A stretch of DNA of 17,421 nucleotides from GCA-1730015 sp964550655 (GCA_964550655.1 CAZKAQ010000075.1:1-17421), one strand, 5' to 3'. Shown: positions 6,291 through 15,082, counted from the stretch's first letter. The notes: generated by a model from the letters alone, not told the origin. Made by a program: numbers and translations.

Positions 6291-7516
6291 TTGATCCGCT
6301 GATTGAGGTGGCAGACTCACTGCGTACCCATAAAATGCGTACGGCACTGGCCGTGCTGACAGTTGCCTGGGGTATATTCATGCTGGTGCTGTTACTTGGC
6401 GCCGGGCGTGGTATTCAAAACGGTGTGGAGCTGCAGTTTAAGGATGATGCGGTAAACAGCATCAGAATTTATGGAGGCAAAACCACCATTGCCCACAATG
6501 GCTTGCCGCGTGGTCGTTCAATACGCTACAGCAACGAAGACTACCGTCAGATACGTGGCCAAGTAGACCACGTCGATAAAATTACGGCACGTTACTTCGC
6601 CCGTAACACACTGGTCAGCTACGGCGGACAGCAGGCGGCTTTTGATATTCGCGGTGTCCATCCTGACCATTTGTTTCTCGAAAAAACCATTATAAGCTCT
6701 GGTCGCTATCTCAATGAAATGGATCTCGCTGAGCGCCGAAAGGTTTGTGTTATCGGTGCGCAGGTGGTTGCGCGTTTGTTTGGTGAAACATCGACCGATC
6801 CGGTCGGTGAATTTATAACACTGGGTGATACAGTGTGTCAGGTAGTAGGTGCGTTTACAGATGTTGGATCCCGCCGCGAAGAAGAAGTCGTGTATTTACC
6901 GGTATCTACAGCGCAACTGCTATTTGGAAAACCGGATCGTGTTGATCAGTTATTGTATACCGTAGGTGAGGTGAGCTACGAGGAAAGTAAAGAGAGTGAA
7001 CAGCAGGTGAGAGAGTTGTTAGCAAAAACGCACAACTTCTCACCGCAGGACAATCGTGCTGCACGTATATATAACAACCTTGATGAATACAAAAAGATCA
7101 CTGACTTATTCTATTGGGTGCGAGTGTTTGTCGCGGTGGTAGGTGTTGGTACTGTACTGACCGGCATATTGGCGGTCAGCAATATCATGGTAATTTCGGT
7201 ATCTGAGCGCAGGCGTGAAATCGGGATTCGAAAAGCGATTGGTGCAACTCCGGGTTCTATTACGCGCCTGATTGTTTTGGAGTCAGTGATATTAACCTCT
7301 GTTGCAGGCTACATTGGCTTGTTTGCAAGTATCGGTTTACTGGAGCTTTTAAAAGCGACGGTGCCGGAAAACGAATATATGTATCAGCCGGATGTAAATA
7401 CGTTTGTTGTGTTTTCTGTGACACTACTGGTTATTGTATCGGGAACACTTGCCGGCTACCTGCCGGCAAGAAGAGCTGCAGTTATAGATCCGGTGGAGGC
7501 GTTACAACCGTCATGA
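6287..7516 (+). CDS. ABC transporter permease, MacB/FtsX type (first)
   Basis: A 409-residue inner-membrane permease. One transmembrane helix lies near residues 18-40. A periplasmic MacB-type core domain of about 220 residues follows, then three helices in the C-terminal FtsX domain. The conserved cytoplasmic motif SERRREIGIRKAIGATP begins near residue 305, and the end PARRAAVIDPVEALQPS is the usual FtsX-family close. The gene overlaps the ATPase by 4 bases (ATGA) and the next permease by 4 bases. Because the ATPase is a separate polypeptide, this differs from E. coli MacB, where both are fused. With a second, non-identical permease downstream, a heterodimeric membrane part is likely. Confidence 0.92.
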   Translation: MIDPLIEVADSLRTHKMRTALAVLTVAWGIFMLVLLLGAGRGIQNGVELQFKDDAVNSIRIYGGKTTIAHNGLPRGRSIRYSNEDYRQIRGQVDHVDKITARYFARNTLVSYGGQQAAFDIRGVHPDHLFLEKTIISSGRYLNEMDLAERRKVCVIGAQVVARLFGETSTDPVGEFITLGDTVCQVVGAFTDVGSRREEEVVYLPVSTAQLLFGKPDRVDQLLYTVGEVSYEESKESEQQVRELLAKTHNFSPQDNRAARIYNNLDEYKKITDLFYWVRVFVAVVGVGTVLTGILAVSNIMVISVSERRREIGIRKAIGATPGSITRLIVLESVILTSVAGYIGLFASIGLLELLKATVPENEYMYQPDVNTFVVFSVTLLVIVSGTLAGYLPARRAAVIDPVEALQPS

Positions 7517-8784
7517 TGGATCGTGAATTGTGGAGCGAGATATGGCAGGTGTTAAAGAGCAACCGGCTTCGAACCTTGCTGACGGCATCGGGCATTTTCT
7601 GGGGTGTGTTTATTCTTGTTGTAATGCTTGGTTTCGGTAATGGTATTGAATCAGGTGTTAATAAAAGTATGTCAGGTTATGCCACTAATTCGCTTTATCT
7701 ATGGGGTCGGGCAACTTCCAAACCCTATCAGGGATTGCCGCCAGGCAGGAAAATTACGCTTAACAACGAAGACACACAAGCACTGAGAGCCCGGGTACCC
7801 GGTATCAGCACACTGGCGCCACGTGTGCGACTGGCTCGTTTCAGGGGCCGCAGTGATGTAGTCAGTGATAACAAGGTGACTGATGCAGAAATTTCCGGTG
7901 ATATTCCGGCGTATCGTAATGTGTTGCCCATGACACTAAAGTTTGGCAGATTTATTAATCAATTTGATCTCGAAGAAAAACGTAAGGTCGCAGTCATTGG
8001 TGAACGTATTCATCGAGACCTCTATGGTGAAGAAGTAAATCCGATTGGCCGCCAGATTCAGATCCGACAAATCAGCTTCACCGTGGTCGGTGTATTCAAA
8101 CCAAAGCGCTATGGCAGTAATCGTGAACGTATGGGGAGTCTGGTTATGACTCCTCTGTCAACCTTCCAACAGGTTTTTAACTATGGAGACGAGATCGGAT
8201 TTTACGCAATGATTCCAGAGCCAGGCCTTCGCAGTGAAGCGGTGGGGGCTGCGATGCGCCAGGTATTGACGCAGCGCCACCGGGTAGAGCCTGCTGACTA
8301 CAGGGCATTCGGTGACTGGAATTCTGAAACCGAGTTTTTACGTATCGAAAGACTGTTTGTTGGTATCAGGGCATTTATATGGACGGTGGGACTGGCAACA
8401 CTACTCGCGGGTGTGCTGGGTGTGAGCAATATCATGATGATTGCCATCAGGGAAAGGCGCAGAGAGTTTGGTATACGCAAATCTTTGGGTGCTACGCCGC
8501 GAGCCGTTTTGAGTATGATACTCGCAGAGACTATGGCACTGGTTGGTGTGTCTGGTCTGCTGGGCTTGTTTGCCGGGCTACTCGCACTTTTTATAGCTGA
8601 TTTACTTACCCGGCCGATTACCCGAAGTGTTGATGCCGATGTATTGTTTGATACGCCAACCATAGATCTGAAGATAGCACTGGCGGCAATTGTAGCACTG
8701 GGCATTGCCTCACTACTGGCAGCGCTTATACCTGCCCGCCATGCAATGAAAATTGATCCTGTTGAAGCACTACGTGCGGAATAA
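7513..8784 (+). CDS. ABC transporter permease, MacB/FtsX type (second)
   Basis: A 423-residue paralogue of the preceding permease with the same plan: an N-terminal helix near 20-42, a large periplasmic domain, then three C-terminal helices. The motif RERRREFGIRKSLGATP begins near residue 312, and the end PARHAMKIDPVEALRAE is nearly that of its neighbour. The two differ clearly in the periplasmic domain, so they are diverged partners rather than a recent duplication. The start overlaps the previous stop as ATGA (7513-7516); the second codon is also ATG, so either Met could be used. Two bases separate its stop from the adaptor gene. Confidence 0.92.
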   Translation: MMDRELWSEIWQVLKSNRLRTLLTASGIFWGVFILVVMLGFGNGIESGVNKSMSGYATNSLYLWGRATSKPYQGLPPGRKITLNNEDTQALRARVPGISTLAPRVRLARFRGRSDVVSDNKVTDAEISGDIPAYRNVLPMTLKFGRFINQFDLEEKRKVAVIGERIHRDLYGEEVNPIGRQIQIRQISFTVVGVFKPKRYGSNRERMGSLVMTPLSTFQQVFNYGDEIGFYAMIPEPGLRSEAVGAAMRQVLTQRHRVEPADYRAFGDWNSETEFLRIERLFVGIRAFIWTVGLATLLAGVLGVSNIMMIAIRERRREFGIRKSLGATPRAVLSMILAETMALVGVSGLLGLFAGLLALFIADLLTRPITRSVDADVLFDTPTIDLKIALAAIVALGIASLLAALIPARHAMKIDPVEALRAE

Positions 8785-8786
8785 TT

Positions 8787-9860
8787 ATGCTTAATATGAT
8801 TGTCAGAATATTTTTGCTGTTTTTGGTGCTGGCTTTATTTGCAGGTGGTTTGTATTTTTTAATTAAGCGTAACGAGCAACCGACAGAAGTCTTTGAAACC
8901 AGAAAAGTCACGCAGAGTACCATCATAAAAAAAGCAGTCGCCAGCGGTTCGATAGAACCGAGAAAAGAAGTCACGATAAAATCACGTGTCTCCGGCGTTG
9001 TTGAAACCTTATTTTTGGATGCGGGCGAAACAATAGATAAAGATGCACTGATTGCAAAAATTAAAATTGTACCTGACGCAGTCACTTTGAATGCGGCGCA
9101 AGCCCGCGTTGAGACGGCGCGCATTAGTGCTGATAATGCGCGCCGCGAACGTGACAGGCGCAAAACCCTGCTGGATGAAAATTTGATCTCCAGAGATGAA
9201 TACGCGACCTATCAATACGAATTCGAAATTCAGCGTGAAGAAGAAGAGAGTGCCAGAAGTAACTTACAGTTAATTCGTGAAGGTGGCAGTGGTGAAGCCG
9301 GTACGGTATCAAGCGAGATCCGATCAACTGTGAGAGGCACTGTACTTGAAGTTCCGGTAAAAGAAGGCGAGACGGTAACCGAGACTAATAATTTCAATGA
9401 GGGGACAACTATTGCATCGGTTGCAGATATGACGGATATGATTTTTACCGGCACTGTCGATGAGTCAGAAGTTGGCCGGATCCGCGAAGGCATGGCGCTG
9501 CAGATAAGTATTGGCGCCATAGAAGATGAAATATTCGATGGTACGCTTGAGTTTATCTCACCCAAAGGGGTACGAGATGAAGGTACTGTACAGTTTCAAA
9601 TACGTGCGGCAATCAAACAGAATCCGCAACGTCAGGTCAGGGCAGGCTACAGCGCCAACGCTGATATTGTACTTGACCTGCGCGATGATGTGCTGACTCT
9701 CGATGAAGGTGCATTGATTTTCGAAGACAATAAAACCTGGGTTTTAGTTAAGGCGGGTGAGCAATTTGAGCGTCGGGAAATAAAAACTGGTTTATCTGAC
9801 GGATTGAAAATCGAGATCACTGAAGGACTGGCAGACGGTGATATCGTGAGAGTGCAATAA
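8787..9860 (+). CDS. Periplasmic adaptor (membrane fusion) protein, MacA/HlyD type
   Basis: A 357-residue adaptor anchored by an N-terminal helix (about 5-25). The order expected of the family is visible: first lipoyl half with VTIKSRVSGVVETLFLDAGE (62-81), a short charged coiled-coil hairpin (about 98-165, rich in Ala, Arg and Glu), the second lipoyl half with STVRGTVLEVPVKEGETV (180-197), a beta-barrel (about 218-290) and a membrane-proximal domain ending in EGLADGDIVRVQ. Such proteins connect an inner-membrane pump to a TolC-like outer-membrane channel. It follows the second permease after 2 bases and is the last gene of the operon; no outer-membrane factor gene follows. The coiled coil is modest in length. 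Substrate specificity cannot be read from the sequence. Confidence 0.92.
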   Translation: MLNMIVRIFLLFLVLALFAGGLYFLIKRNEQPTEVFETRKVTQSTIIKKAVASGSIEPRKEVTIKSRVSGVVETLFLDAGETIDKDALIAKIKIVPDAVTLNAAQARVETARISADNARRERDRRKTLLDENLISRDEYATYQYEFEIQREEEESARSNLQLIREGGSGEAGTVSSEIRSTVRGTVLEVPVKEGETVTETNNFNEGTTIASVADMTDMIFTGTVDESEVGRIREGMALQISIGAIEDEIFDGTLEFISPKGVRDEGTVQFQIRAAIKQNPQRQVRAGYSANADIVLDLRDDVLTLDEGALIFEDNKTWVLVKAGEQFERREIKTGLSDGLKIEITEGLADGDIVRVQ

Positions 9861-10200
9861 ACACAAGCCGTATGCCTGACTTTAAAGTTTGTATTGCAAT
9901 ACTGGTGGCTTATCCAAAGGCAGTATATTTATACTGACACTGCCGGCACAGCGAGATGCTAATGGTTGATAAGCGCTATTCGATGACAACCAAAGGGTGG
10001 CAGAGAATCCTAAGAATTAGCCAGCAGGAATTTACCCTTCAGAATTAATGGAGCTTGAGCAATTTTATGCCAACCACATCCGGGGATTGGTTTTTATTGT
10101 CGGCGGGTTTTGAAAAATATAGAAAAAACAAGCGGATAAAAACAATTGTAACTGTTGTATAAATTGATCATTATTATTAATCTGTTCAATCATGCAAATC
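9861..10200. other. Intergenic region before the TRAP operon, with a 7-bp inverted repeat
   Basis: The gap of 356 bases to the TAXI gene has no credible ORF. CAGTATA (9921-9927) and TATACTG (9930-9936) form a perfect inverted repeat with a 2-base centre. An overlapping alternative stem pairs GGCAGT (9919-9924) with ACTGCC (9939-9944). No T-run follows, so termination of the exporter operon here is uncertain. From about 10100 the sequence is AT-rich and includes TATAAA (10158-10163), a possible -10 for the TRAP operon, but no convincing -35 was found. Confidence 0.4.
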
Positions 10201-10201
10201 T

Positions 10202-10211
10202 ATTGGAGGGT
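10202..10211 (+). promoter_or_regulatory. Strong ribosome binding site of the TAXI binding-protein gene
   Basis: TGGAGGGT just upstream of ATG 10217 is close to the ideal Shine-Dalgarno sequence at standard spacing. It is the strongest such site in the window, which fits an abundant periplasmic binding protein. Confidence 0.6.
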
Positions 10212-10216
10212 AATCA

Positions 10217-11215
10217 ATGTTTAAGAATCTGGCCAAACCACTTATTCTGGCGACTGCGACTCTGGCTGCTGCGACTTTCGGCGCTGCGGCTTCCGCAAAC
10301 GACTACATATTAAACACCGCGTCCACAGGTGGTACCTATCATCCGGTCGGGACTGCCATCGCGACCTTATCCAAGATCAAGTTACTTCCGAAGGAAAAAT
10401 TCAGTCTCACTGCTGTGAATTCAGCCGGATCCGGTGCGAACGTACAGGCATTGGCGGCTGATAATGCCCAGTTTGCGATCCTGCAGGGATTGTTCGGGTC
10501 CTACGCTGCTACCGGCACTGGTCCGGTATCGGAAAAGCAGGAGAATCTTCGTTCTATAACCATGCTTTGGCAAAACGTAGAACAATTCGTACTTGCCAAC
10601 GATATGGTTAAAAGCGGTACCGTGTCCGACTTTGAAGCCATCAAAGGCGAAACGGTTGTGATGGGTAAAGAAAACTCGGGAACGCTGGGCTCTAATGGTG
10701 TACTGATGGAAGGTCTGGGTCTCGGGCTTGACCAGTTCAACCTGGTGCATGCCGGTTATGGTCCGTCAGCGGATGCAATGGCAAACGGTCAGGCTGTGGG
10801 CGGCGGTTTTCCTGCGGGACCGCCAACCGGTGCAATCACTAAGCTGATGTCTTCCAACGCTGATAAATTCACCATTTTGAATGTCACCGACGAAGAACTC
10901 GCAAAGATGGATGGCGGCCGTAATCTCTGGGTTCCATACACTATTGCGGCCGGTACGTATCCCGGTCAGGATAACGACGTCCAGACCATTGCACAGCCAA
11001 ACTTTCTTGCGGTTAATGCCGATGTTGATGAAAATCACGTCTACCTGTTGACCAAAGCGCTGTATGAAAACCTGCCTTTCCTGCAAGCGATTCATAAAGC
11101 AACCAATGCAATGGATGTTAACAGCGCATTGGCCGGACTGCCGGTACCCTTGCATCCGGGTGCATTGAAATACTACAAAGAAGTAGGTTTGGAAATACCT
11201 GAAAACCTGATGTAA
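10217..11215 (+). CDS. TAXI-family TRAP transporter substrate-binding protein
   Basis: A 332-residue periplasmic receptor for a TRAP transporter of the TAXI class. It has a Sec signal peptide with likely cleavage after ASA (residues 25-27). The mature start DYILNTASTGGTYHPVG (29-45) and SAGSGANVQALAADNAQFAILQ (69-90) carry the family's GGTY-x-PVG and S-x-GS-x-N patterns. TAXI proteins bind small organic acids or amino acids in the cases characterised, but nothing here identifies the ligand. The fused permease gene follows, separated by an intrinsic terminator. This arrangement would give many more receptors than permeases. The family assignment is secure; the substrate is unknown. Confidence 0.93.
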   Translation: MFKNLAKPLILATATLAAATFGAAASANDYILNTASTGGTYHPVGTAIATLSKIKLLPKEKFSLTAVNSAGSGANVQALAADNAQFAILQGLFGSYAATGTGPVSEKQENLRSITMLWQNVEQFVLANDMVKSGTVSDFEAIKGETVVMGKENSGTLGSNGVLMEGLGLGLDQFNLVHAGYGPSADAMANGQAVGGGFPAGPPTGAITKLMSSNADKFTILNVTDEELAKMDGGRNLWVPYTIAAGTYPGQDNDVQTIAQPNFLAVNADVDENHVYLLTKALYENLPFLQAIHKATNAMDVNSALAGLPVPLHPGALKYYKEVGLEIPENLM

Positions 11216-11227
11216 ATCGTTTTATCG

Positions 11228-11257
11228 GGCACTTGCTCATGTGGCAAGTGCCTTTTT
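11228..11257 (+). terminator. Intrinsic terminator between binding protein and permease genes
   Basis: GGCACTTGC (11228-11236) pairs perfectly with GCAAGTGCC (11244-11252) around a 7-nt loop and is followed directly by TTTTT (11253-11257). This is a textbook Rho-independent terminator 12 bases after the TAXI stop codon. Since the permease follows on the same strand with no other obvious promoter, it probably acts as an attenuator with partial read-through. Confidence 0.88.
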
Positions 11258-11372
11258 ACCTGGTGAGGTGCCAGTACCGGGTAATACACCAGTGGTGGAT
11301 ACGCCTGCGGATGCCTCCTGACGAATGACGGTACGTCTACCATACTTCCAAACACACAGGGCTGGAACCTCC

Positions 11373-13511
11373 ATGGCTGATGTGCGCTCTCAAGATGCCG
11401 GTCAAAGTGAAAGCCTTCCATTCAAAGAGCGCCTGTCAGATCTTGACTATGCGCTGGGACACGGCTGGTATTACAAGCTGCTTTTCGGTGTTATCTGCTG
11501 CTTTGGTATCTGGCATGTACTGACCAACATTTATCTACAGGAACCTGGTCGGTGGCAGAACTGCATTCACTTTGCAGGCTTCGGATTTCTTGCGGCAATT
11601 ACGACACTCCAAACAGATAAAAACGGCAAGGTTAAAAACCTCTGGCCGAACCTGATTTTCGGGTTACTGATTGCTGCCAGTGCACTCTGGATAGCCTATG
11701 CCGAAAATGGTGTCTACGAGCGTACCCTGGCTAAAACCGGACAAAGCTGGCAGTTCACACCATTAGACTGGATAGCGGGTTTTATTGTGATCGTTGGTGC
11801 AATAGAACTGACACGTCGACTGACCGGATGGATTATTCCGATTCTGGTAATTCTTTCGTTATCTTATATTTTGTTTGTTGGTGAATTGTTGCCAGGCGCA
11901 TTCCGTGCCGCTAGTTTGCCGCTTGATGATGTGTTGTTTCGTTCGCTTTATAACGACGAAGGCATGTTTGGTGTTATCACAACGATTTCTTCAGCCAACA
12001 TCACACTCTTTATGATTTTCGGTGCGTTCCTGGTGGTTTCGGGTGCTTCGGATTTTGTTATAGAAATGTCCAAGGGTATTGCCGGCAAACTGCGCGGTGG
12101 TGCAGCATTTGTAGCAGTCATGTCGTCAGCGCTGACAGGCACTATATCCGGCTCTGCTGTAGCTAATACAGCATCGACCGGTGTCATCACTATTCCATTG
12201 ATGAAATCAAACGGGTTTCGTGCAAAGTTTGCTGCAGGTGTTGAAGCTTCTGCGTCTACCGGCGGGCAACTGATGCCGCCGATTATGGGCGCTGGCGCTT
12301 TTGTGATGGCGAGCTACACGGGTATTGATTACGGTAAAATTGTAGCGGTATCTGTTGTTCCCGCCATTCTGTATTTTTTGTCGGTGGCTTTTATTATTCG
12401 CATAGAAGCTATGAAGTACGACATTGGTACAGAGAAGCCGGACGCGGTTGATAGAAAAAAACTCATTGGTGGTGCGCTGAATTTTCTACTGCCACTGGCC
12501 ATCATGACTTACCTGCTGGTATCTGGCCGTACGCCAAGTTACGCTGCCTGTATAGCCATAGGCAGTCTGATTGTGATCAGCTGGATCACCCCTAACAAGA
12601 TGGGTGTAGTAAATATTGCGCGTGCACTTGCACTCGGTATAAATACGTCAGTCATGACTGCAGTGTTGTTGGTCGCGGTAGGTTTAATAAACAACGCAGT
12701 AACCACATCGGGTCTTGCCAATACCTTTGCACTGATGATTGCGCAATGGTCGCAGGGATCAATGTTGATAGCGCTGCTGTTAATCACCATTGCGTCTTTG
12801 ATATTGGGTATGGGACTGCCGGTTACTGCAGCCTACATTGTGTTGTCTATTCTATCTGCCCCGGCGCTGGCCGGTATGCTGGCAGATGGCGTCATAGTGC
12901 AACAGCTGGTCAGTGGTATCGCTGATCCTGTAGCAGCCGCTACCTTTGCACTGGTTGATTCACCGTTGGTCGCCAAAGTGGCTAGCGGGATGACGCTTGC
13001 TGAAGCGCAGACTTTGATGTCAACCATTCCGTTTGAGCTGGCTGTGGTACTCAGGCCATCGCTGGTTGATGTTGAGGCAATGACAACGTTTCTGCTAACC
13101 GCGCATCTTATCGTCTTCTGGCTGAGTCAGGACAGCAATGTCACGCCACCGGTTTGTCTGGCTGCTTTTACCGCTGCAGGCATTGCAAAATCACCCCCCA
13201 TGGCAACCGGTGTTGAAGCATGGAAAATAGCCAAAGGACTTTATATTGTTCCATTGATCTTTGCCTATACGCCGTTGATTGGCGGAGGGTTTGAAACCGT
13301 TGCCCGAATCGGGTTGTTCAGCTTGTTCGGTATTTACGCGTTCAACGCGTTGTTGCAAAGATACAGTGAAGGTCCGTTGCGCTGGTGGATGTATCCCTTA
13401 CTGATCGGTGGTGGTGCGGCAGCGTTTTACCCGTTGCATTGGATGAGCAATATTGCCGGCGCGCTGATTGTAGTTTTTGTTATACATTTCAGTGCAAGAG
13501 TTGCAAAATAG
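11373..13511 (+). CDS. Fused TRAP transporter permease (4TM-12TM), TAXI type
   Basis: About 712 residues of strongly hydrophobic sequence, the length expected for the fused small (DctQ-like) and large (DctM-like) TRAP membrane subunits paired with TAXI receptors. Characteristic stretches are SGSAVANTASTGVITIPLMK (near residue 259), ASTGGQLMPPIMGAGAF (near 296) and LGMGLPVTAAYIVLS (near 477), the last two being DctM-type transport motifs. Import is driven by an ion gradient, normally sodium. ATG 11373 (MADVRSQD) is preferred because a GGA lies 6 nt upstream and the extra 16 residues from ATG 11325 look unlike a membrane-protein N-terminus; 11325 has no ribosome binding site. The gene follows the TAXI receptor after the terminator and precedes a flavoprotein by 97 bases. 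Confidence 0.92.
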   Translation: MADVRSQDAGQSESLPFKERLSDLDYALGHGWYYKLLFGVICCFGIWHVLTNIYLQEPGRWQNCIHFAGFGFLAAITTLQTDKNGKVKNLWPNLIFGLLIAASALWIAYAENGVYERTLAKTGQSWQFTPLDWIAGFIVIVGAIELTRRLTGWIIPILVILSLSYILFVGELLPGAFRAASLPLDDVLFRSLYNDEGMFGVITTISSANITLFMIFGAFLVVSGASDFVIEMSKGIAGKLRGGAAFVAVMSSALTGTISGSAVANTASTGVITIPLMKSNGFRAKFAAGVEASASTGGQLMPPIMGAGAFVMASYTGIDYGKIVAVSVVPAILYFLSVAFIIRIEAMKYDIGTEKPDAVDRKKLIGGALNFLLPLAIMTYLLVSGRTPSYAACIAIGSLIVISWITPNKMGVVNIARALALGINTSVMTAVLLVAVGLINNAVTTSGLANTFALMIAQWSQGSMLIALLLITIASLILGMGLPVTAAYIVLSILSAPALAGMLADGVIVQQLVSGIADPVAAATFALVDSPLVAKVASGMTLAEAQTLMSTIPFELAVVLRPSLVDVEAMTTFLLTAHLIVFWLSQDSNVTPPVCLAAFTAAGIAKSPPMATGVEAWKIAKGLYIVPLIFAYTPLIGGGFETVARIGLFSLFGIYAFNALLQRYSEGPLRWWMYPLLIGGGAAAFYPLHWMSNIAGALIVVFVIHFSARVAK

Positions 13512-13608
13512 TCTGTAGTTGAGGCGAATGCAGTTATAAAGAACAGTTGGTCATTAACACGGAAAGCACTCACGCGATGCTTATATTAATGAACAAGAGG
13601 CAAGCAGT

Positions 13609-14712
13609 TTGAATACCGATAAAACGGTAGTTGTCGGCGCCGGGCAAGCAGCTGCCAAATGTGCTTTGGAGCTCAGGCGGCTTGGTTACGACGGCCAAAT
13701 AAAACTGTTGGGAGATGAATCGATACCGCCGTATCAAAGGCCCGAGTTGTCCAAGTCTTATCTTACCCGATCAGTTTCACTTGATGAGGTGATCATACTC
13801 ACAGCCGAGATGGCGAATCGGTTCGATATACAACTCGATCTCGATGCGTCAGTTGACCGGGTTGATGTGAAGGAACGGGTCGTTCATGCAGGCGGCAAAA
13901 AAATCGAGTTCGACAAGCTGGTATTTGCCAGCGGGGGCAGGGCGCGCAAGCTTGAAGGTGCGTTAAGTCTGCGCACTTTACATGATGCTGATCATCTCTA
14001 TCAAACGCTTCGGTCAGAGAAAACATTGGCTGTTATCGGTGGTGGCTGGTTGGGGCTTGAGGTTGCTGCAACTGCCAGATTTCATGGTCTGGAAGTTTGC
14101 CTTTACGAACAACAGCAAAGACTCTGTGCCCGATCGGTGCCGCCTGAAATTTCAGAGCTGTTGTTGGAGTATCACCGCAGTATCGGTGTAGATGTCAGGT
14201 TTGGTGATGCACAGAAAGAGGGGATTCTCGATTCTGATGTGGTGTGTGCCTGTATCGGAATAATGCCAAACGATCAGTTGGCACGTGACGCAGGTGTAGA
14301 AGTGGATAAGGGCATTCTGGTTAACGAAAGGCAAATGACCTCGGTGCCTGATGTGTTCGCTATCGGAGACTGTGCAAGGCAAACTGATCAGGCGGCATTT
14401 GAAAACTGGGCTTATGCAAACGTATCTGCTGAGCGCGCGGCACATGCTATCTGCGACATTGCCATGCCAGTCAACCCGGATCTCTGGCTGTGGTCAAAGC
14501 AAGGGGATTTGTTAATTCAAATGCGCGGTGATTTTTCTTTGGCAGATGAATGTATTGTGCGAAAGAAAAAGCAGGGCACCTGTTACTACTATCTTGCTGA
14601 CAACAAACTCGCCTGCTGCATTGCCATTAATGATCCTGCGGCGTTTGGTAAGTCGCGCGTTTTGTATCGGTCACAGAAAAAACTTAACAAAGCGCAGCTG
14701 GCTGGCAACTGA
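13609..14712 (+). CDS. FAD-dependent NAD(P)H:ferredoxin/rubredoxin reductase-like protein
   Basis: A 367-residue two-dinucleotide-fold flavoprotein. FAD binding is shown by VVVGAGQAAAKCA (7-19), PPYQRPELSKSYL (40-52) and VPDVFAIGDCA (246-256). The NAD(P)H fold has VIGGGWLGLEVA (142-153). ENWAYANVSAERAA (265-278) is the usual segment before the C-terminal reductase domain. This plan matches putidaredoxin, rubredoxin and dioxygenase ferredoxin reductases, which pass electrons from NAD(P)H to a small iron-sulfur protein; at 367 residues it is shorter than the usual 400 or so. The TTG at 13609 is chosen because AGAGG lies 8 nt upstream; the nearby ATG at 13589 is out of frame. No ferredoxin, rubredoxin or oxygenase is adjacent. 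It probably shares the TRAP transcript. Confidence 0.85.
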   Translation: MNTDKTVVVGAGQAAAKCALELRRLGYDGQIKLLGDESIPPYQRPELSKSYLTRSVSLDEVIILTAEMANRFDIQLDLDASVDRVDVKERVVHAGGKKIEFDKLVFASGGRARKLEGALSLRTLHDADHLYQTLRSEKTLAVIGGGWLGLEVAATARFHGLEVCLYEQQQRLCARSVPPEISELLLEYHRSIGVDVRFGDAQKEGILDSDVVCACIGIMPNDQLARDAGVEVDKGILVNERQMTSVPDVFAIGDCARQTDQAAFENWAYANVSAERAAHAICDIAMPVNPDLWLWSKQGDLLIQMRGDFSLADECIVRKKKQGTCYYYLADNKLACCIAINDPAAFGKSRVLYRSQKKLNKAQLAGN

Positions 14713-15066
14713 GATTGTCCTTGGTGTGTTAACGTCTTTAAATGAGGGCAGTGTTGCCTGGGAGTGCTGACTCTATAACAAGTGAATCGTGTATTGTCTT
14801 GCGAGCATCGGTACTACATACACCGCGATTCTCGAGCCAGTCCTGAGAGCCGATGTTGCCGTGAAAAAAAAATCAAATCACAGGGCACTTGTACTGGTTG
14901 TAGTTGTCTAAAGATTTTGTAACGGATGTGTTACATCGTTGCATGGCAGATCTTCATCTCACCCCTGCTGAGTCAGTACTACCCTTTATTGAATAAACTG
15001 ATTTTGTCGGCTGACAGGGATGGCAAACAGACTGTTATGCGAAATTTTTCTACCACCGCATGATAT
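14713..15066. other. Intergenic region upstream of the Tat MBL hydrolase
   Basis: The gap of 370 bases between the flavoprotein stop and the hydrolase start has no credible gene. It holds the TGTAAC/GTTACA dyad (listed separately) and a second small dyad, TTTATT (14985-14990) with AATAAA (14992-14997). No clear terminator for the TRAP operon was seen; the best local stem near 14748-14759 has only 4 pairs. Confidence 0.4.
14918..14935. promoter_or_regulatory. Candidate operator, TGTAAC-N6-GTTACA
   Basis: TGTAAC (14918-14923) and GTTACA (14930-14935) are perfect inverted half-sites with centres one helical turn apart, about 150 bases upstream of the hydrolase start. The spacing is typical of dimeric helix-turn-helix regulator sites. 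No regulator gene is nearby, so the binding factor is unknown. Confidence 0.4.
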
Positions 15067-15067
15067 T

Positions 15068-15074
15068 TCAGGAG
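15068..15074 (+). promoter_or_regulatory. Ribosome binding site fixing the start of the Tat hydrolase
   Basis: CAGGAG lies about 8-9 nt before ATG 15083. The site, together with the twin-arginine motif directly after it, rules out the longer reading from 15020. Confidence 0.6.
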
Positions 15075-15082
15075 TCTTCTCA

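Noticed and set aside
8298..8705. Minus-strand 135-codon ORF opposite the second permease
   Set aside because: It is a mirror frame of the hydrophobic FtsX helices.
15020..15082. Upstream ATG for the MBL hydrolase
   Set aside because: It would place 21 residues before a clean twin-arginine signal and lacks a ribosome binding site, while ATG 15083 has AGGAG.
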